NCBI GenBank assembly: GCA_009733745.1
Contig: WNWL01000002.1
Coordinates: 558,001 to 622,000, forward strand
Direction: 5' to 3'
DNA: 64,000 nt
Origin: Oceanobacillus sp. HTM 045
GTDB taxonomy: Bacteria; Pseudomonadota; Alphaproteobacteria; Rhodobacterales; Rhodobacteraceae
Under the pieces are notes generated by a model that did not search any database, was not told where the DNA came from, and worked only from the letters and a program-made list of their open reading frames with translations. Of this stretch, positions 53,145 through 61,990 are shown in pieces. Numbering within the stretch: the stretch's first letter is position 1; the number at the start of each line of letters is the position of its first letter. The position numbers and the translations under genes are program-made.

Positions 53145-53852
53145 TCAGGCCGCAGCGATTTGCGGCCTCTTCGAGTAACTGCCGAGGCGGTTCTCCAGCC
53201 GGCGCGCGAGGCGCGACAGCGGGAAGCAGAGCGCGAAGTAGATCAGCGCCATCAGCGGGTAGATGATGAAGGGCTCGGTCCCCTCGACCGGCGCGTTGGC
53301 CCAGCGCCGCCCGATCGCCATCAGGTCGTGGAAGCCGATGATGTAGGCCAGCGAGGTGCCCTTGATGATCTGCACCATGAAGCCGACGGTGGGCGCGATG
53401 GCGATGCGCACGCTCTGTGGCAGGACGATGCGGCGGAATACCTGCACGAAGCGCAGGCCGAGGGCGTAGCCACCCTCCCACTGACCTTTCGGGATCGACT
53501 GGATCGCGCCGCGCCAGACCTCCGCGAGATAGGCGCTGGCATAGAGGGTCAGCGAGACGATGGCGGCGACCCAGGGATTTATGTCCTGCCCCATCAGCCG
53601 GGGCACGCCGAGGCCGCTGAGAAACAGGAGCATCAGGAGCGGCACCGACTGGAACAGCCAGATGTAGCCCGCCGCCGCGCGGACCAGCCATTTGCGGTTG
53701 CCGATGCGCGCCAGCGTGACCAGCGCGCCGATCAGCCCGCCGCCGATGAAGGCGATCAGCGAGAGGTAGACGGTGAACTGCGTCGCCTCGAGCAGCTGGA
53801 ACAGCACGATCCCGTGCGGCTTGCCGAAGGCGTCGACCAGGGTTTCCTTCAT
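53145..53852 (-). CDS. Amino-acid ABC transporter permease (second)
   Basis: 235 residues, about 5-6 membrane helices. The EAA-loop region (YLAEVWRGAIQSIPKGQWEGGYALGL, then LPQSVRIAIAPTVGFMVQIIKGTSL) identifies a HisM/GltJ-type permease. ATG 53852 overlaps the first permease gene by 4 bp, so they form a heterodimeric channel. Partner of the SBP below. Confidence 0.92.
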   Translation of the reverse strand: MKETLVDAFGKPHGIVLFQLLEATQFTVYLSLIAFIGGGLIGALVTLARIGNRKWLVRAAAGYIWLFQSVPLLMLLFLSGLGVPRLMGQDINPWVAAIVSLTLYASAYLAEVWRGAIQSIPKGQWEGGYALGLRFVQVFRRIVLPQSVRIAIAPTVGFMVQIIKGTSLAYIIGFHDLMAIGRRWANAPVEGTEPFIIYPLMALIYFALCFPLSRLARRLENRLGSYSKRPQIAAA

Positions 53853-54526
53853 CGCGCGCGCTTCCAGCGGAAGAGCCGCATCTCGATCCAGCCGAGCGCC
53901 ACCTTGAAGGTCAGCGACATGGCGACGTAGAGCACGGTCAGCGTGATGAAGACCTCGAAGGACCGGAACGACCGGCTGTCGATGAAGACGCCGGCATGGG
54001 TCAGCTCCTCCACCCCGATCTCGGAGATGACGCCGGTGGTGAGGAACAGGAAGATGAACTGGCTGGTAAGCGAGGGGTACATGCCCGACACCGCCTGCGG
54101 GAACTCCACCTTCAGGAAGGCAACCCAGCGCGGCACGCCGAGCGCCTTCGCCGCCTCGTGCTGCCCGGCCGGGATCGACTGGAACCCGGCGCGCAGGATC
54201 TCGGCGAAATAGGCCGAGAAGTTCAGCGTCAGCGCCAGCATCCCGTGCGCCCAGAACGGCCATTCGTAGCCCAGCAGCAGCGGCAGGCCGAAGGCGACGA
54301 AGAAGAGCTGGACGATCAGCGGCGTGTTGCGGATGAACTCGACATAGCAGGCCGCTATCCAGCCGATGTAGCGGATGCGGTTGGCGCGGGCGATGCCAAG
54401 CCCGGTGGCGAGGATGAAACCGAGAATCGCCGCGCCGACCGTGAGGCCGGCGCTCATCAGCATCCCCTCCCCGAGCAGGGCGAGGTATTCGCCGTTCCGG
54501 TAGATCTCGAAGAAACGAAGGTCCAA
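53849..54526 (-). CDS. Amino-acid ABC transporter permease (first)
   Basis: 225 residues, about 5 membrane helices. It has the same HisM/GltJ family marks (YVEFIRNTPLIVQLFFVAFGLP, AEILRAGFQSIPAGQHEAAKALG). TTG start at 54526 after a G-rich stretch. First gene of permease-permease-SBP. The ATPase subunit is missing from the window on both sides, so the complex must borrow one encoded elsewhere. Confidence 0.9.
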   Translation of the reverse strand: MDLRFFEIYRNGEYLALLGEGMLMSAGLTVGAAILGFILATGLGIARANRIRYIGWIAACYVEFIRNTPLIVQLFFVAFGLPLLLGYEWPFWAHGMLALTLNFSAYFAEILRAGFQSIPAGQHEAAKALGVPRWVAFLKVEFPQAVSGMYPSLTSQFIFLFLTTGVISEIGVEELTHAGVFIDSRSFRSFEVFITLTVLYVAMSLTFKVALGWIEMRLFRWKRAR

Positions 54527-54620
54527 GCCACACCCCCGCAGGCCGTTCCGGCCCGGTTCAGGGGGGAGGATTGGATGAATCGGATTGGCGAGTCAAATTT
54601 TTGAGCATCAGCATTGGATT

Positions 54621-54635
54621 GCATATTTCTTATGC
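54621..54635 (-). promoter_or_regulatory. AT-rich palindrome upstream of the ABC transporter genes
   Basis: GCATA, 5 bp, TATGC, inside a ~60-bp AT-rich island in otherwise GC-rich DNA, about 95 bp upstream of the first permease start. A candidate operator for the leftward operon. The remainder of the 441-bp gap 54527-54967 has no supported ORF. Confidence 0.4.
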
Positions 54636-54967
54636 GTATTTTTGAAGGCGATGCATCGCTTCTGGTCAGTATCCGGTCTCCCGGCACCTGCCCATACGCC
54701 GAAGAAATACTGCGCGAGAATCCGGGCTTCGGATTGAACCCTGCGGGTGCGCCGCGCGACTGACGGGCATGGATCGGTCGTTTCCCGATGCCCACCGGTC
54801 CGCTCCCACGGGTGCCTTGCTCCCCTCGCGGCACCCTGCCGGCGCTCCGCCCTCCCCCGGAGCGCCGGCCATCTTCCTCCACACGGCTGCGTGACCCGGG
54901 TTGCCCCCCGCGGCGGGCGCGGCCATGTTCTGCGGGTCATACCGAACCGCCACCCTGCGAGGACCCC

Positions 54968-55660
54968 ATGCAGCCCCCGATCGAGCTCTTCTACTGGCCG
55001 ACCCCGAATGGCTGGAAGATCACCATCATGCTGGAAGAGACCGGCCTCCCCTATGACGTGAAATACGTCAACATCGGCAAGGGCGAGCAGTTCGAGCCCG
55101 GCTTCCTGGCGATCTCGCCGAACAACCGGATGCCGGCGATCACCGACCCGCAGGGGCCGGATGGCGAGCCGATCTCGATCTTCGAATCCGGGGCGATCCT
55201 TCTCTATCTCGCGCGCAAGACCGGAAAGTTCGGCGGCAATACCCCGCGCGAGCAGGCCGAGATCGAGCAATGGCTGATGTGGCAGATGGGCGGCGTCGGG
55301 CCGATGGCGGGCCAGGCGCACCATTTCCTGAACTACGCGCCCGAGGACGTACCCTACGGCAAGAAGCGCTACACCGACGAGGTGAACCGGCTCTACGGCG
55401 TGCTCAACAGGCGGCTGGCCGACCGGGACTTCGTGGCAGGCGACTACTCCATCGCCGACATGGCGATCTGGCCCTGGGCGCAGGGCTGGGAGCGGCAGGC
55501 GCAGGACATTGCCGATTTCCCGCACATGAAGGCGTGGCTCGACCGCTGCTGGGAACGCCCGGCGGTGCAGACGGGCAAGAAGATCGGCGAGGAAAAGCGG
55601 ATGAACCTCGCCGACGACAAGGACGCGCAGGCGGTGCTGTTCGGCCAGCGCGCGCGGTAG
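54968..55660 (+). CDS. Glutathione S-transferase family protein (YghU/YfcG-like)
   Basis: 230 residues. A thioredoxin-like N-terminal domain begins IELFYWPTPNGWKITIMLEE, a Ure2p-type segment in which an Asn/Thr rather than Tyr or Ser is probably the glutathione-activating residue. The NNRMPAI and ESGAILLYLA blocks then lead to the helical domain (SIADMAIWPW). YghU/YfcG-like enzymes act as disulfide-bond oxidoreductases with glutathione. ATG 54968 follows AGGACCCC; the longer reading from 54788 adds a low-complexity region. Confidence 0.88.
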   Translation: MQPPIELFYWPTPNGWKITIMLEETGLPYDVKYVNIGKGEQFEPGFLAISPNNRMPAITDPQGPDGEPISIFESGAILLYLARKTGKFGGNTPREQAEIEQWLMWQMGGVGPMAGQAHHFLNYAPEDVPYGKKRYTDEVNRLYGVLNRRLADRDFVAGDYSIADMAIWPWAQGWERQAQDIADFPHMKAWLDRCWERPAVQTGKKIGEEKRMNLADDKDAQAVLFGQRAR

Positions 55661-55710
55661 GCGCGGCGCGAAGTCCGGGCGCGGCGACGCGCCCGGCGGG
55701 CCCGGCCCTT

Positions 55711-56475
55711 CTAGTTGAACATCAGCCTGAAGAAGGTCGAGGCGAGCCAGCCCGCCGCGAGGGCGATGGCGATCGACAGCAGGCCGTAGAGCGCCGGCTG
55801 CTGCTGCGAGAGGTTGTAGATCCACCGCTCCAGCCCAACCTTCTCGACCTGGATGGTGGCAGTGTACTCGCTGATCACCTGCTTGTCGCGCAGCAGGAAG
55901 ATGCGCGCGTCGTAGGCGCCCTCGACGAGGTTGGCCGGCAGGCGCACCTCGGTCTGGAACAGGGTCTCGTCGGTTACGGTCACGGCCCCCGAATCCTCGA
56001 AATAGAGCCCCTCCGCGGTGCGGAGCCGCACGACGGCCTTGCGGTATTCCTCCGGGTAGACCTCGTCGCTGGTGTCGCCGATCAGGCGCACGGCGTGGTC
56101 GAGGCCGACGCGGTAGCGCAGGTCGTCGGTATAGGAGATCACGTCGCGGAACGGCCGCGTGGTGGCGACCGCGTAGAACGAGGGCGCGGAATCGACCTGC
56201 ACGGCCGGGCCGTTGACCCAGATGCCGAAGCTGCGCTGCTTGCGCCGCACGGCGACGGGCTCCGACGGACCGATCACCACGACAATCACGTCGAGCGGCG
56301 GCCCCTCGGGGATCGGCGCCTCGCGCTTCACCGCGCCGTAGATGAAGATCTCGGAGCCGGAGAAATCGGTGGTGATCGAGACGTGGCTCTGGCTGAGTCC
56401 GGCGACGATGTCCTCCGCCCGCGCGGGCATCGCGGCGGCGCAGAGGAAGGCGAGAATGGCCGCGAGCCGCGTCAT
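55711..56475 (-). CDS. TIGR02186 family (Alph_Pro_TM) transmembrane protein
   Basis: 254 residues. A signal peptide (about 1-20, ending ARA) precedes a periplasmic beta-rich domain (VSITTDFSGSEIFIYGAVKR, DVIVVVIGPSEPVAVRRKQR). A C-terminal membrane helix (YGLLSIAIALAAGWLASTFF) anchors it, the architecture of this alphaproteobacterial family of unknown function. It starts inside the overlap (ATGA) with the TSUP gene upstream; the two are cotranscribed, and proteins of this family are usually found next to TSUP permeases. Confidence 0.88.
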   Translation of the reverse strand: MTRLAAILAFLCAAAMPARAEDIVAGLSQSHVSITTDFSGSEIFIYGAVKREAPIPEGPPLDVIVVVIGPSEPVAVRRKQRSFGIWVNGPAVQVDSAPSFYAVATTRPFRDVISYTDDLRYRVGLDHAVRLIGDTSDEVYPEEYRKAVVRLRTAEGLYFEDSGAVTVTDETLFQTEVRLPANLVEGAYDARIFLLRDKQVISEYTATIQVEKVGLERWIYNLSQQQPALYGLLSIAIALAAGWLASTFFRLMFN

Positions 56476-57386
56476 TCGCCCATCTCCGCGATGGTGAAGA
56501 ACTCGTCCGGCTCCAGGATCAGGTCGAGCGCGAGCTTGATGCAGACCACCAGCACGAGGAGCGCGAGGAGCACGCGCAACTGCTCCGCCTTCAGCCGCGG
56601 GCCGATCCGCGCGCCGACCTGCGCGCCGATCACCCCGCCGAGCAGCAGCAGGACGGCGAGCACCACGTCGACGGTCTGGTTGGCGATCGCATGGAGTAGC
56701 GTGGTCGCGCCGGTCACGAACATGATCTGGAACAGCGAGGTGCCGACGACCACGGTGGTGGCCATGCCGAGCAGGTAGATCATCGCCGGCACCATGATGA
56801 ACCCGCCGCCCACTCCCATGATCGCCGCCAGCACGCCGACCAGCGCGCCGACGAAGAAGGGCGGGATCGCGCTGATGTAGAGGTTCGACTGGCGGAAGCG
56901 CATCTTCAGCGGCAGGCCGTGGACCCAGCCGTGCCGCCGGCGCGGTTTGCGCGCCGTGCCGCGGCGGGAGCGGCGGAGCGCGACCAGCCCCTCCAGGAAC
57001 ATCAGCGCGCCGACGATGCCGAGGAAGGCGACGTAGCAGAGCGCGACCACGAGATCGACCTGCCCCCGCTCGCGCAGGATGGCAAAGATCTGCACCCCGA
57101 CGACCGACCCGGCGATGCCGCCGACGAGCAGCACGGTGCCCATCTTGAAATCGACCGTCTTGCGCCGCCAGTGGGCCAGCACGGCGGAGAAGGACGAGGC
57201 CGCGACCTGGGTCGCGCCGGTCGCAACCGACACGGATGGCGGGATGCCGATCAGGATCAGCAGCGGCGTCATCAGGAACCCGCCGCCGACGCCGAAGATG
57301 CCGGAAAGGAATCCCACGCCTGCGCCCAGTCCGAGCAGGAGGAACGCGCTTACCGAGACTTCGGCGATGGGAAGGTAGATGTGCAT
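56472..57386 (-). CDS. TSUP (TauE/SafE) family permease
   Basis: 304 residues, about 8 helices. The diagnostic repeat motif GFLSGIFGVGGGFLMTPLLI near the N-terminus recurs at GVLAAIMGVGGGFIMVPAMI near residue 190. It exports or imports anionic organosulfur or similar compounds. It sits upstream of, and overlaps, the TIGR02186 gene. The Arg-rich segment between the halves (RRSRRGTARKPRRRHG) is a cytoplasmic loop. The 213-bp region upstream has no gene. Confidence 0.9.
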   Translation of the reverse strand: MHIYLPIAEVSVSAFLLLGLGAGVGFLSGIFGVGGGFLMTPLLILIGIPPSVSVATGATQVAASSFSAVLAHWRRKTVDFKMGTVLLVGGIAGSVVGVQIFAILRERGQVDLVVALCYVAFLGIVGALMFLEGLVALRRSRRGTARKPRRRHGWVHGLPLKMRFRQSNLYISAIPPFFVGALVGVLAAIMGVGGGFIMVPAMIYLLGMATTVVVGTSLFQIMFVTGATTLLHAIANQTVDVVLAVLLLLGGVIGAQVGARIGPRLKAEQLRVLLALLVLVVCIKLALDLILEPDEFFTIAEMGE

Positions 57387-57599
57387 CGTGCACCGCGTCT
57401 CTTCGTTCAGTTTAACTACACGGTTGGGTCGTCGAATGCCAGCGGAGCAGGGGCGGAAATCTGGCGAGGGCGGCGATTGCCGCAGGGTGTCGCCTTCCTG
57501 CCGCGACCGGCGCCCGATGCGTGCGGACGATTGATCTGGCGCAAGGCCGTCGGGGCCGGACCGGGGGAAGACAGTGGGCAAGCAGAAACGGAGAACAGC

Positions 57600-57839
57600 A
57601 TGTCCCACACGCCGCACGAGTTGCACGAGACATTCCCCGAGGCGGCGCAGGAGATCCACGCGCTGAGGGAGACAGACGCCCATTTTGCCCGGCTTACCGA
57701 GGAGTATCACACGCTCAACCGCGAGATTCACCGTGCGGAGACCGATGTCGAGCCGATCGCGGATCATGCGCTGGAGGACCTGAAGAAGCGCCGCCTGTCG
57801 CTGCTGGACCAGATCGGCAAGATGCTTCGGCGCAACTGA
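57600..57839 (+). CDS. DUF465 (YdcH-like) small coiled-coil protein, copy 2
   Basis: 79 residues, helical and charged. EEYHTLNREIHRAE and LKKRRLSLLDQIGKML form the two helices of the DUF465 hairpin, with an N-terminal extension (HTPHELHETFPE). GGAG lies 6 bp before ATG 57600. Same family as 25679, but the sequences are clearly diverged. Function unknown. Confidence 0.88.
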   Translation: MSHTPHELHETFPEAAQEIHALRETDAHFARLTEEYHTLNREIHRAETDVEPIADHALEDLKKRRLSLLDQIGKMLRRN

Positions 57840-58273
57840 GCGCCCCTGGCCCGGCCCGCTGAGGTCCGGGCCGCTCTCCCCGGGGGACGGGGACCTGTCG
57901 GATCGAATCGCCCGCGGGGGAACCGTCTCCGGGAGGCGAGGAACTGCCCGGCTTGGCCGGCGCCTGTTCCCCATTTCGCGGCGTCCTCGCTCGGCGCCGC
58001 GCGAACGCAAACACGGATCAGCTTTGGGAGGATCGCCCGGGTGCGGGCCGGGGGGCTTCAGCCCGTCGGTGGAACCGCGCCCGGCCAAAACGGCGTTTCA
58101 TAACAGGACGCCGCGCAGGACCGCAATCATTAAATTGCATAATAAGTTTATTGATTCTTTTGGTTGAATCTTACACGCTTAGGGATAACGAGATGTTAGC
58201 GCATCACTGATTGATTGTGCACGCGCCGTTCGCGCATCCCGGCTCCCCCTGACAGCCGCTACCGGAGACAAAG
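57840..58273 (+). other. Gene-free region ahead of the Hint-domain gene with an AT-rich patch
   Basis: 434 bp. The first 270 bp are GC-rich and contain no ORF with support. From about 58128 to 58205 the composition turns AT-rich, unlike its surroundings, and includes strings such as TTATTGATTC and ACGCTTAGGGATAAC. It probably contains the promoter of the Hint gene (GTG 58274). The low GC could mark recent import of the region or simply a melting-prone promoter. Confidence 0.45.
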
Positions 58274-59239
58274 GTGCCAACGCAATCCTATTCGCTCTAC
58301 AGTCCGATCCTGGCGATCGGAGCGCCGGTCGCGACCATCACGCTCACCGACGCGGACGACAACTTCTTCGAAGTGCCGGACGTGCTGAACAACAACCAGG
58401 CGGCGACCATCGGCGGCAGCCCGGTCACGGTGAACAGCGTCCTGGCCGCGCTTGGGCCGCAGGTGGTCATCGCGAGCGTCGGCGGTATCGAGATCTCCGT
58501 CTCGCTGACTCCGGTGCAGGTCGTTGTCGAGGACGGCATCATCGACGATGTCTACATCGTCTACCCGGGCCTGCCCGAGGGTGCGGAGATCATCTCGGTC
58601 ACCGTGCCCCTGGTGTTCCCGACGCCAACATCCCTTGCGCTCTGCCTTGCCGGCGAGACGCTGGTTGAGACACCGTCTGGCCCGCGCCCGGCCATCGAGA
58701 TCGAGGTGGGAGACGAGATCTGCACCGTGGACCGCGGCCCGCTGGAGGTGAAGTGGGTCGGCAAGCGCCGATTCGACTTCCGGCGCGATCCCTCGCTCGC
58801 GCGGCATGCGCCCGTCGTGATCGAGCCGGGCGCGCTGGGCGACGGGTTGCCGCGCCGCCGGCTCCGCCTCTCGCCGCTTCACCGTGTGCTGGTGTCGCAC
58901 TGGCGCGCGGAGCTGATGTTCGGCGAGCGCGAGGTGCTCTCGGCGGCCAAGTACCTCGTGGACGGCGACCGTATCTGGAAGGATGCCGACTGCGAGACGG
59001 TCGACTACATCCACTTCCTGTTCGACCGCCACGAGCTGATCTATGCCGAGGGCGCCCCGGTCGAGAGCTTCCACCCCGGCGATACCGCGGCGACGGCGCT
59101 GGACCGCGAGACGCGGCAGGAGTTGCTGGACATCTTCCCGGAGCTGAACCGCGACTGGGACGAGTTCGGCCCGGCCGCACGGCCGTCGCTGAAGCGCTTC
59201 GAGGGCGAGGCGCTGGCCCGCGCGGTGTTCGCCGCCTGA
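58274..59239 (+). CDS. Hint-domain protein (Hint_2 type, Rhodobacterales)
   Basis: 321 residues, GTG start with GGAG upstream. Residues 1-115 are an acidic, Asn/Val-rich beta-like region (VATITLTDADDNFFEVPD). A Hint domain follows: Cys124 in LCLAGETLVETPSGPRPAIEIEVGDEI is the potential splice or cleavage nucleophile, and LRLSPLHRVLVS carries the histidine motif. The tail includes VDYIHFLFDRHELIYAEG and ends in an acidic/basic stretch. It lacks a Sec signal, so type I or unknown export is possible. Catalysis of self-cleavage is inferred. Confidence 0.85.
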   Translation: MPTQSYSLYSPILAIGAPVATITLTDADDNFFEVPDVLNNNQAATIGGSPVTVNSVLAALGPQVVIASVGGIEISVSLTPVQVVVEDGIIDDVYIVYPGLPEGAEIISVTVPLVFPTPTSLALCLAGETLVETPSGPRPAIEIEVGDEICTVDRGPLEVKWVGKRRFDFRRDPSLARHAPVVIEPGALGDGLPRRRLRLSPLHRVLVSHWRAELMFGEREVLSAAKYLVDGDRIWKDADCETVDYIHFLFDRHELIYAEGAPVESFHPGDTAATALDRETRQELLDIFPELNRDWDEFGPAARPSLKRFEGEALARAVFAA

Positions 59240-59258
59240 TCGCGCGCCGCCTGTCTGT

Positions 59259-61772
59259 TCAGCGCGTGTCGACCGGCCCGCCGCCGGTGCCGGTGGCGAG
59301 CATCTCCTCGGCCACGTCGTCGCCCGCCCTGCGGGCGGCGGCGCCGACCGCCTTCATCTCGTCCTCGGTCAGGCCGCGCTCCTTGTCGAGGTCGGGAATG
59401 CGCACCGTGACCTCGCGGTGGGCGAACTTGATCCCCTCCCGTTCGAACAGCGCGCGGATCTCGGCGTAGACGCGCTTGCGCACCACCCACTGGTCTCCGG
59501 GCTTGGTCATGAACTTGACCCGGATGATCATCGCCGAGTCCTCCATCATGTAGACGCCCTGCGATTTCAGCGGCTGGAGGAAGTGATCGCCGATCTCGGG
59601 GTCCTCGAGCAGGCTCTGGCCGAGCTTCTTGATCAGCTTGCGCACCTTCTCGACATCGGTGTCGTAGGTCAAGCGCAGCGGCAGCTTCATCATCACCCAG
59701 TCGCGCGAGAAGTTGGTCAGGAACTGGATCTCGCCGAACGGGATGGTGTGCAGCATCCCGAGATGGTGGCGGAGTTGGAAGGAGCGGAGCGAGATCTTTT
59801 CCACCGTGCCCTTCACGTCGCCGACGTCGATGTACTCGCCCTTGCGGAAGGCATCGTCCATCAGGAAGAACGCGCCGGACAGGATGTCGCGCACCAGCGT
59901 CTGTGAGCCGAAGCCGATGGCGAGGCCGACGATGCCGGCACCGGCGAAGAGCGGCGCGACGTTGATGCCGAGCTGGGTCGCGGCGGTGAGCGCGACCGCA
60001 ACGGCGATGACGATCAGGACGAAATTGCGCACCAGCGGCAGCAGGGTCGCCAGCCGCGAGGCCCCTGCCCCGCCGCCTTCGCCCTCGCCGGGGAGCGCGG
60101 GCAGGTCGTCGCCGCCTTCCTCCTCGATCTTACCGTCCATCCAGATCCGGGCGGCGTGAAACACGATGTAGCCGATGAAGAGGACGTCGGTCAGGTCCTG
60201 GATCAGGTCGAGCGTGGGGTTGTTCTCGAACACGTCCGCCCCGCCCCAGACCCGCAGGAGCGTGTAGACACCGGCCCCGAGCGCGAAGAGGCTCGCGGCG
60301 CGGCGGGAGAGGTCCTCCATCGTGCGCATGCCGGGACGAGTGGCCGGCCGGAACAGGCGGCCGCGGTGCTCCTCCGCCGGTGCGCCACCACCCTCCTCGT
60401 CGCCGTCGCCGTCGATGTCGGCGCCGTCCGCCCTGGCGGCGACGGCCCGGTCGGCCTCGGCCTGCGCCGCCTCCTCCGCCGCGCGGGCCTGTTCCGCCGC
60501 CTCGTTCAGCTCGCGGATCTCGCGGGCACGGCGGAAGACGCGCTCGATGATGTAGGAAGCGACCGCGTAGGTGATCAGCCCGGCGAGCAGCGTGACATAT
60601 GCCCCAATGAGCAGCGCCAGCGAGCCAGGCGCCCCGACCACCAGCTTGAAGGCGAGTTCCGCCCAGGCGATCAGCAGGTAGGCCACCACCGCCGGCCCCC
60701 AGATGCGCGAAGCGGCGTAGGAGACCCAGCTTGCCTTCTCGCGCGGTACGCCGCCGAGAATAGCCCGGCTGACCGCCGCCGCATTGCGCCACACCACCCC
60801 GACCATCAGGAGGACGAAGACCAGCATCGTTCCGGCGACGAGCAGGACGTGGATCTCGCGGGCGAGGCCGAGATTTTCCATCCACAGGCAGAAGGCCAGC
60901 CCGATCAGCGCGAAGGTCGTGCTCCACGATATCCAGCGGTAGAGCTGCCGCGCGGGTTCGTTCTCTATCGCCGGAAGGCGGTACTCCGGCAGGAACGGGG
61001 CGAGGATCATGCGCCAGGTGTTATCGAACAGGACGACGAGCGCATAGGTCATGAACACGACATTCACGGTAAACAGCGTCGGCTCGTGCTCGTCGTAGAA
61101 GAACAGCCCGACCGCGGCCGCGACGGCGACGGTTATCACGATCCCCAGAACCGTCAGGACGACGCGGAGGAAGAGTACCGGCAGCTTCTCGACGAAGCCT
61201 TCGGGACGGCCGCGCTGCTGCCGCACGAAGATCGGCCGCGCGACGTAGACGGCGTAGAGGCTCGCGACCGCGCGGCCGACCGCGAGCAGGAGGCCGGCGA
61301 AGAGAATCACGCCGACGAAATAGCCTGCCCGTCCCGTCGGGCTCGCCACGGCGAGGGTGACAGTGATCTCGCTCAGCGCGTCCGGAGCGCGGTTCAGCGT
61401 GGCGCGGAGCCGGGCGAGGAAGATCGCGACCTCCTGCTGCGCGCGGCTGAGCATCGGGTCGGGCTGGTACTCGGCGATCGCGCCGTAGTCGGAAAGGCCG
61501 GGCGCCTCTCCCGCAGGTTCGGCGGCGGCGGGCACACTCTGCCCGCCCACGGTTCCCGCGGCCGGGGTCGACGTACCGCCCCCGGCAGGCGTGGCGGACG
61601 AGCCGCCGTCGCCGGCGGGGTCCGTGAAGATGCCGTAATCCGTGATCGACTGGGCCGAGGCCGTGCCGCCCGCAGCCAGCATTGCGCCGAATAGGATGCA
61701 CCCGAATACCGCGAGCACGGCGAGGAGCCGCACGGCGGGGCCGCCTGTGTTGAGAACGCCGGATCCGAACAA
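59259..61772 (-). CDS. Large mechanosensitive ion channel of the MscS family
   Basis: 837 residues from TTG 61772 (GGGGAG 6 bp upstream; GTG 61733 is an alternative). A signal-like N-terminus (to about residue 40) and a low-complexity Gly/Ala/Thr-rich periplasmic stretch precede about 10 membrane helices. An acidic coiled-coil linker lies near residue 430-470. The MscS pore and upper beta domain follow (VGLAIGFGSQTLVRDILSG and DAFRKGEYIDVG, about residues 610-645). Resembles the MscM/YbdG-like group that guards against osmotic down-shock. Confidence 0.88.
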   Translation of the reverse strand: MFGSGVLNTGGPAVRLLAVLAVFGCILFGAMLAAGGTASAQSITDYGIFTDPAGDGGSSATPAGGGTSTPAAGTVGGQSVPAAAEPAGEAPGLSDYGAIAEYQPDPMLSRAQQEVAIFLARLRATLNRAPDALSEITVTLAVASPTGRAGYFVGVILFAGLLLAVGRAVASLYAVYVARPIFVRQQRGRPEGFVEKLPVLFLRVVLTVLGIVITVAVAAAVGLFFYDEHEPTLFTVNVVFMTYALVVLFDNTWRMILAPFLPEYRLPAIENEPARQLYRWISWSTTFALIGLAFCLWMENLGLAREIHVLLVAGTMLVFVLLMVGVVWRNAAAVSRAILGGVPREKASWVSYAASRIWGPAVVAYLLIAWAELAFKLVVGAPGSLALLIGAYVTLLAGLITYAVASYIIERVFRRAREIRELNEAAEQARAAEEAAQAEADRAVAARADGADIDGDGDEEGGGAPAEEHRGRLFRPATRPGMRTMEDLSRRAASLFALGAGVYTLLRVWGGADVFENNPTLDLIQDLTDVLFIGYIVFHAARIWMDGKIEEEGGDDLPALPGEGEGGGAGASRLATLLPLVRNFVLIVIAVAVALTAATQLGINVAPLFAGAGIVGLAIGFGSQTLVRDILSGAFFLMDDAFRKGEYIDVGDVKGTVEKISLRSFQLRHHLGMLHTIPFGEIQFLTNFSRDWVMMKLPLRLTYDTDVEKVRKLIKKLGQSLLEDPEIGDHFLQPLKSQGVYMMEDSAMIIRVKFMTKPGDQWVVRKRVYAEIRALFEREGIKFAHREVTVRIPDLDKERGLTEDEMKAVGAAARRAGDDVAEEMLATGTGGGPVDTR

Positions 61773-61990
61773 ATGCCTCTCCCCGCGCGGAAAGCTTCTC
61801 ACCCCTGTACGCGCCGGCCTGTATCTAGGGTCCGGCGGAGCCGCCGAAAGTGCATCGTTCGCGGGAATCTTCACAAGCCGAATGTTGCGACATGTCGCGC
61901 CCGACGGCAACTCCGGGCTGGCACACGCGGCCTTCGGCGCATAGTCTCTGGCGCCGGAGCGTCGCTTGGGACCGTTTCGGGGGACGGGAT

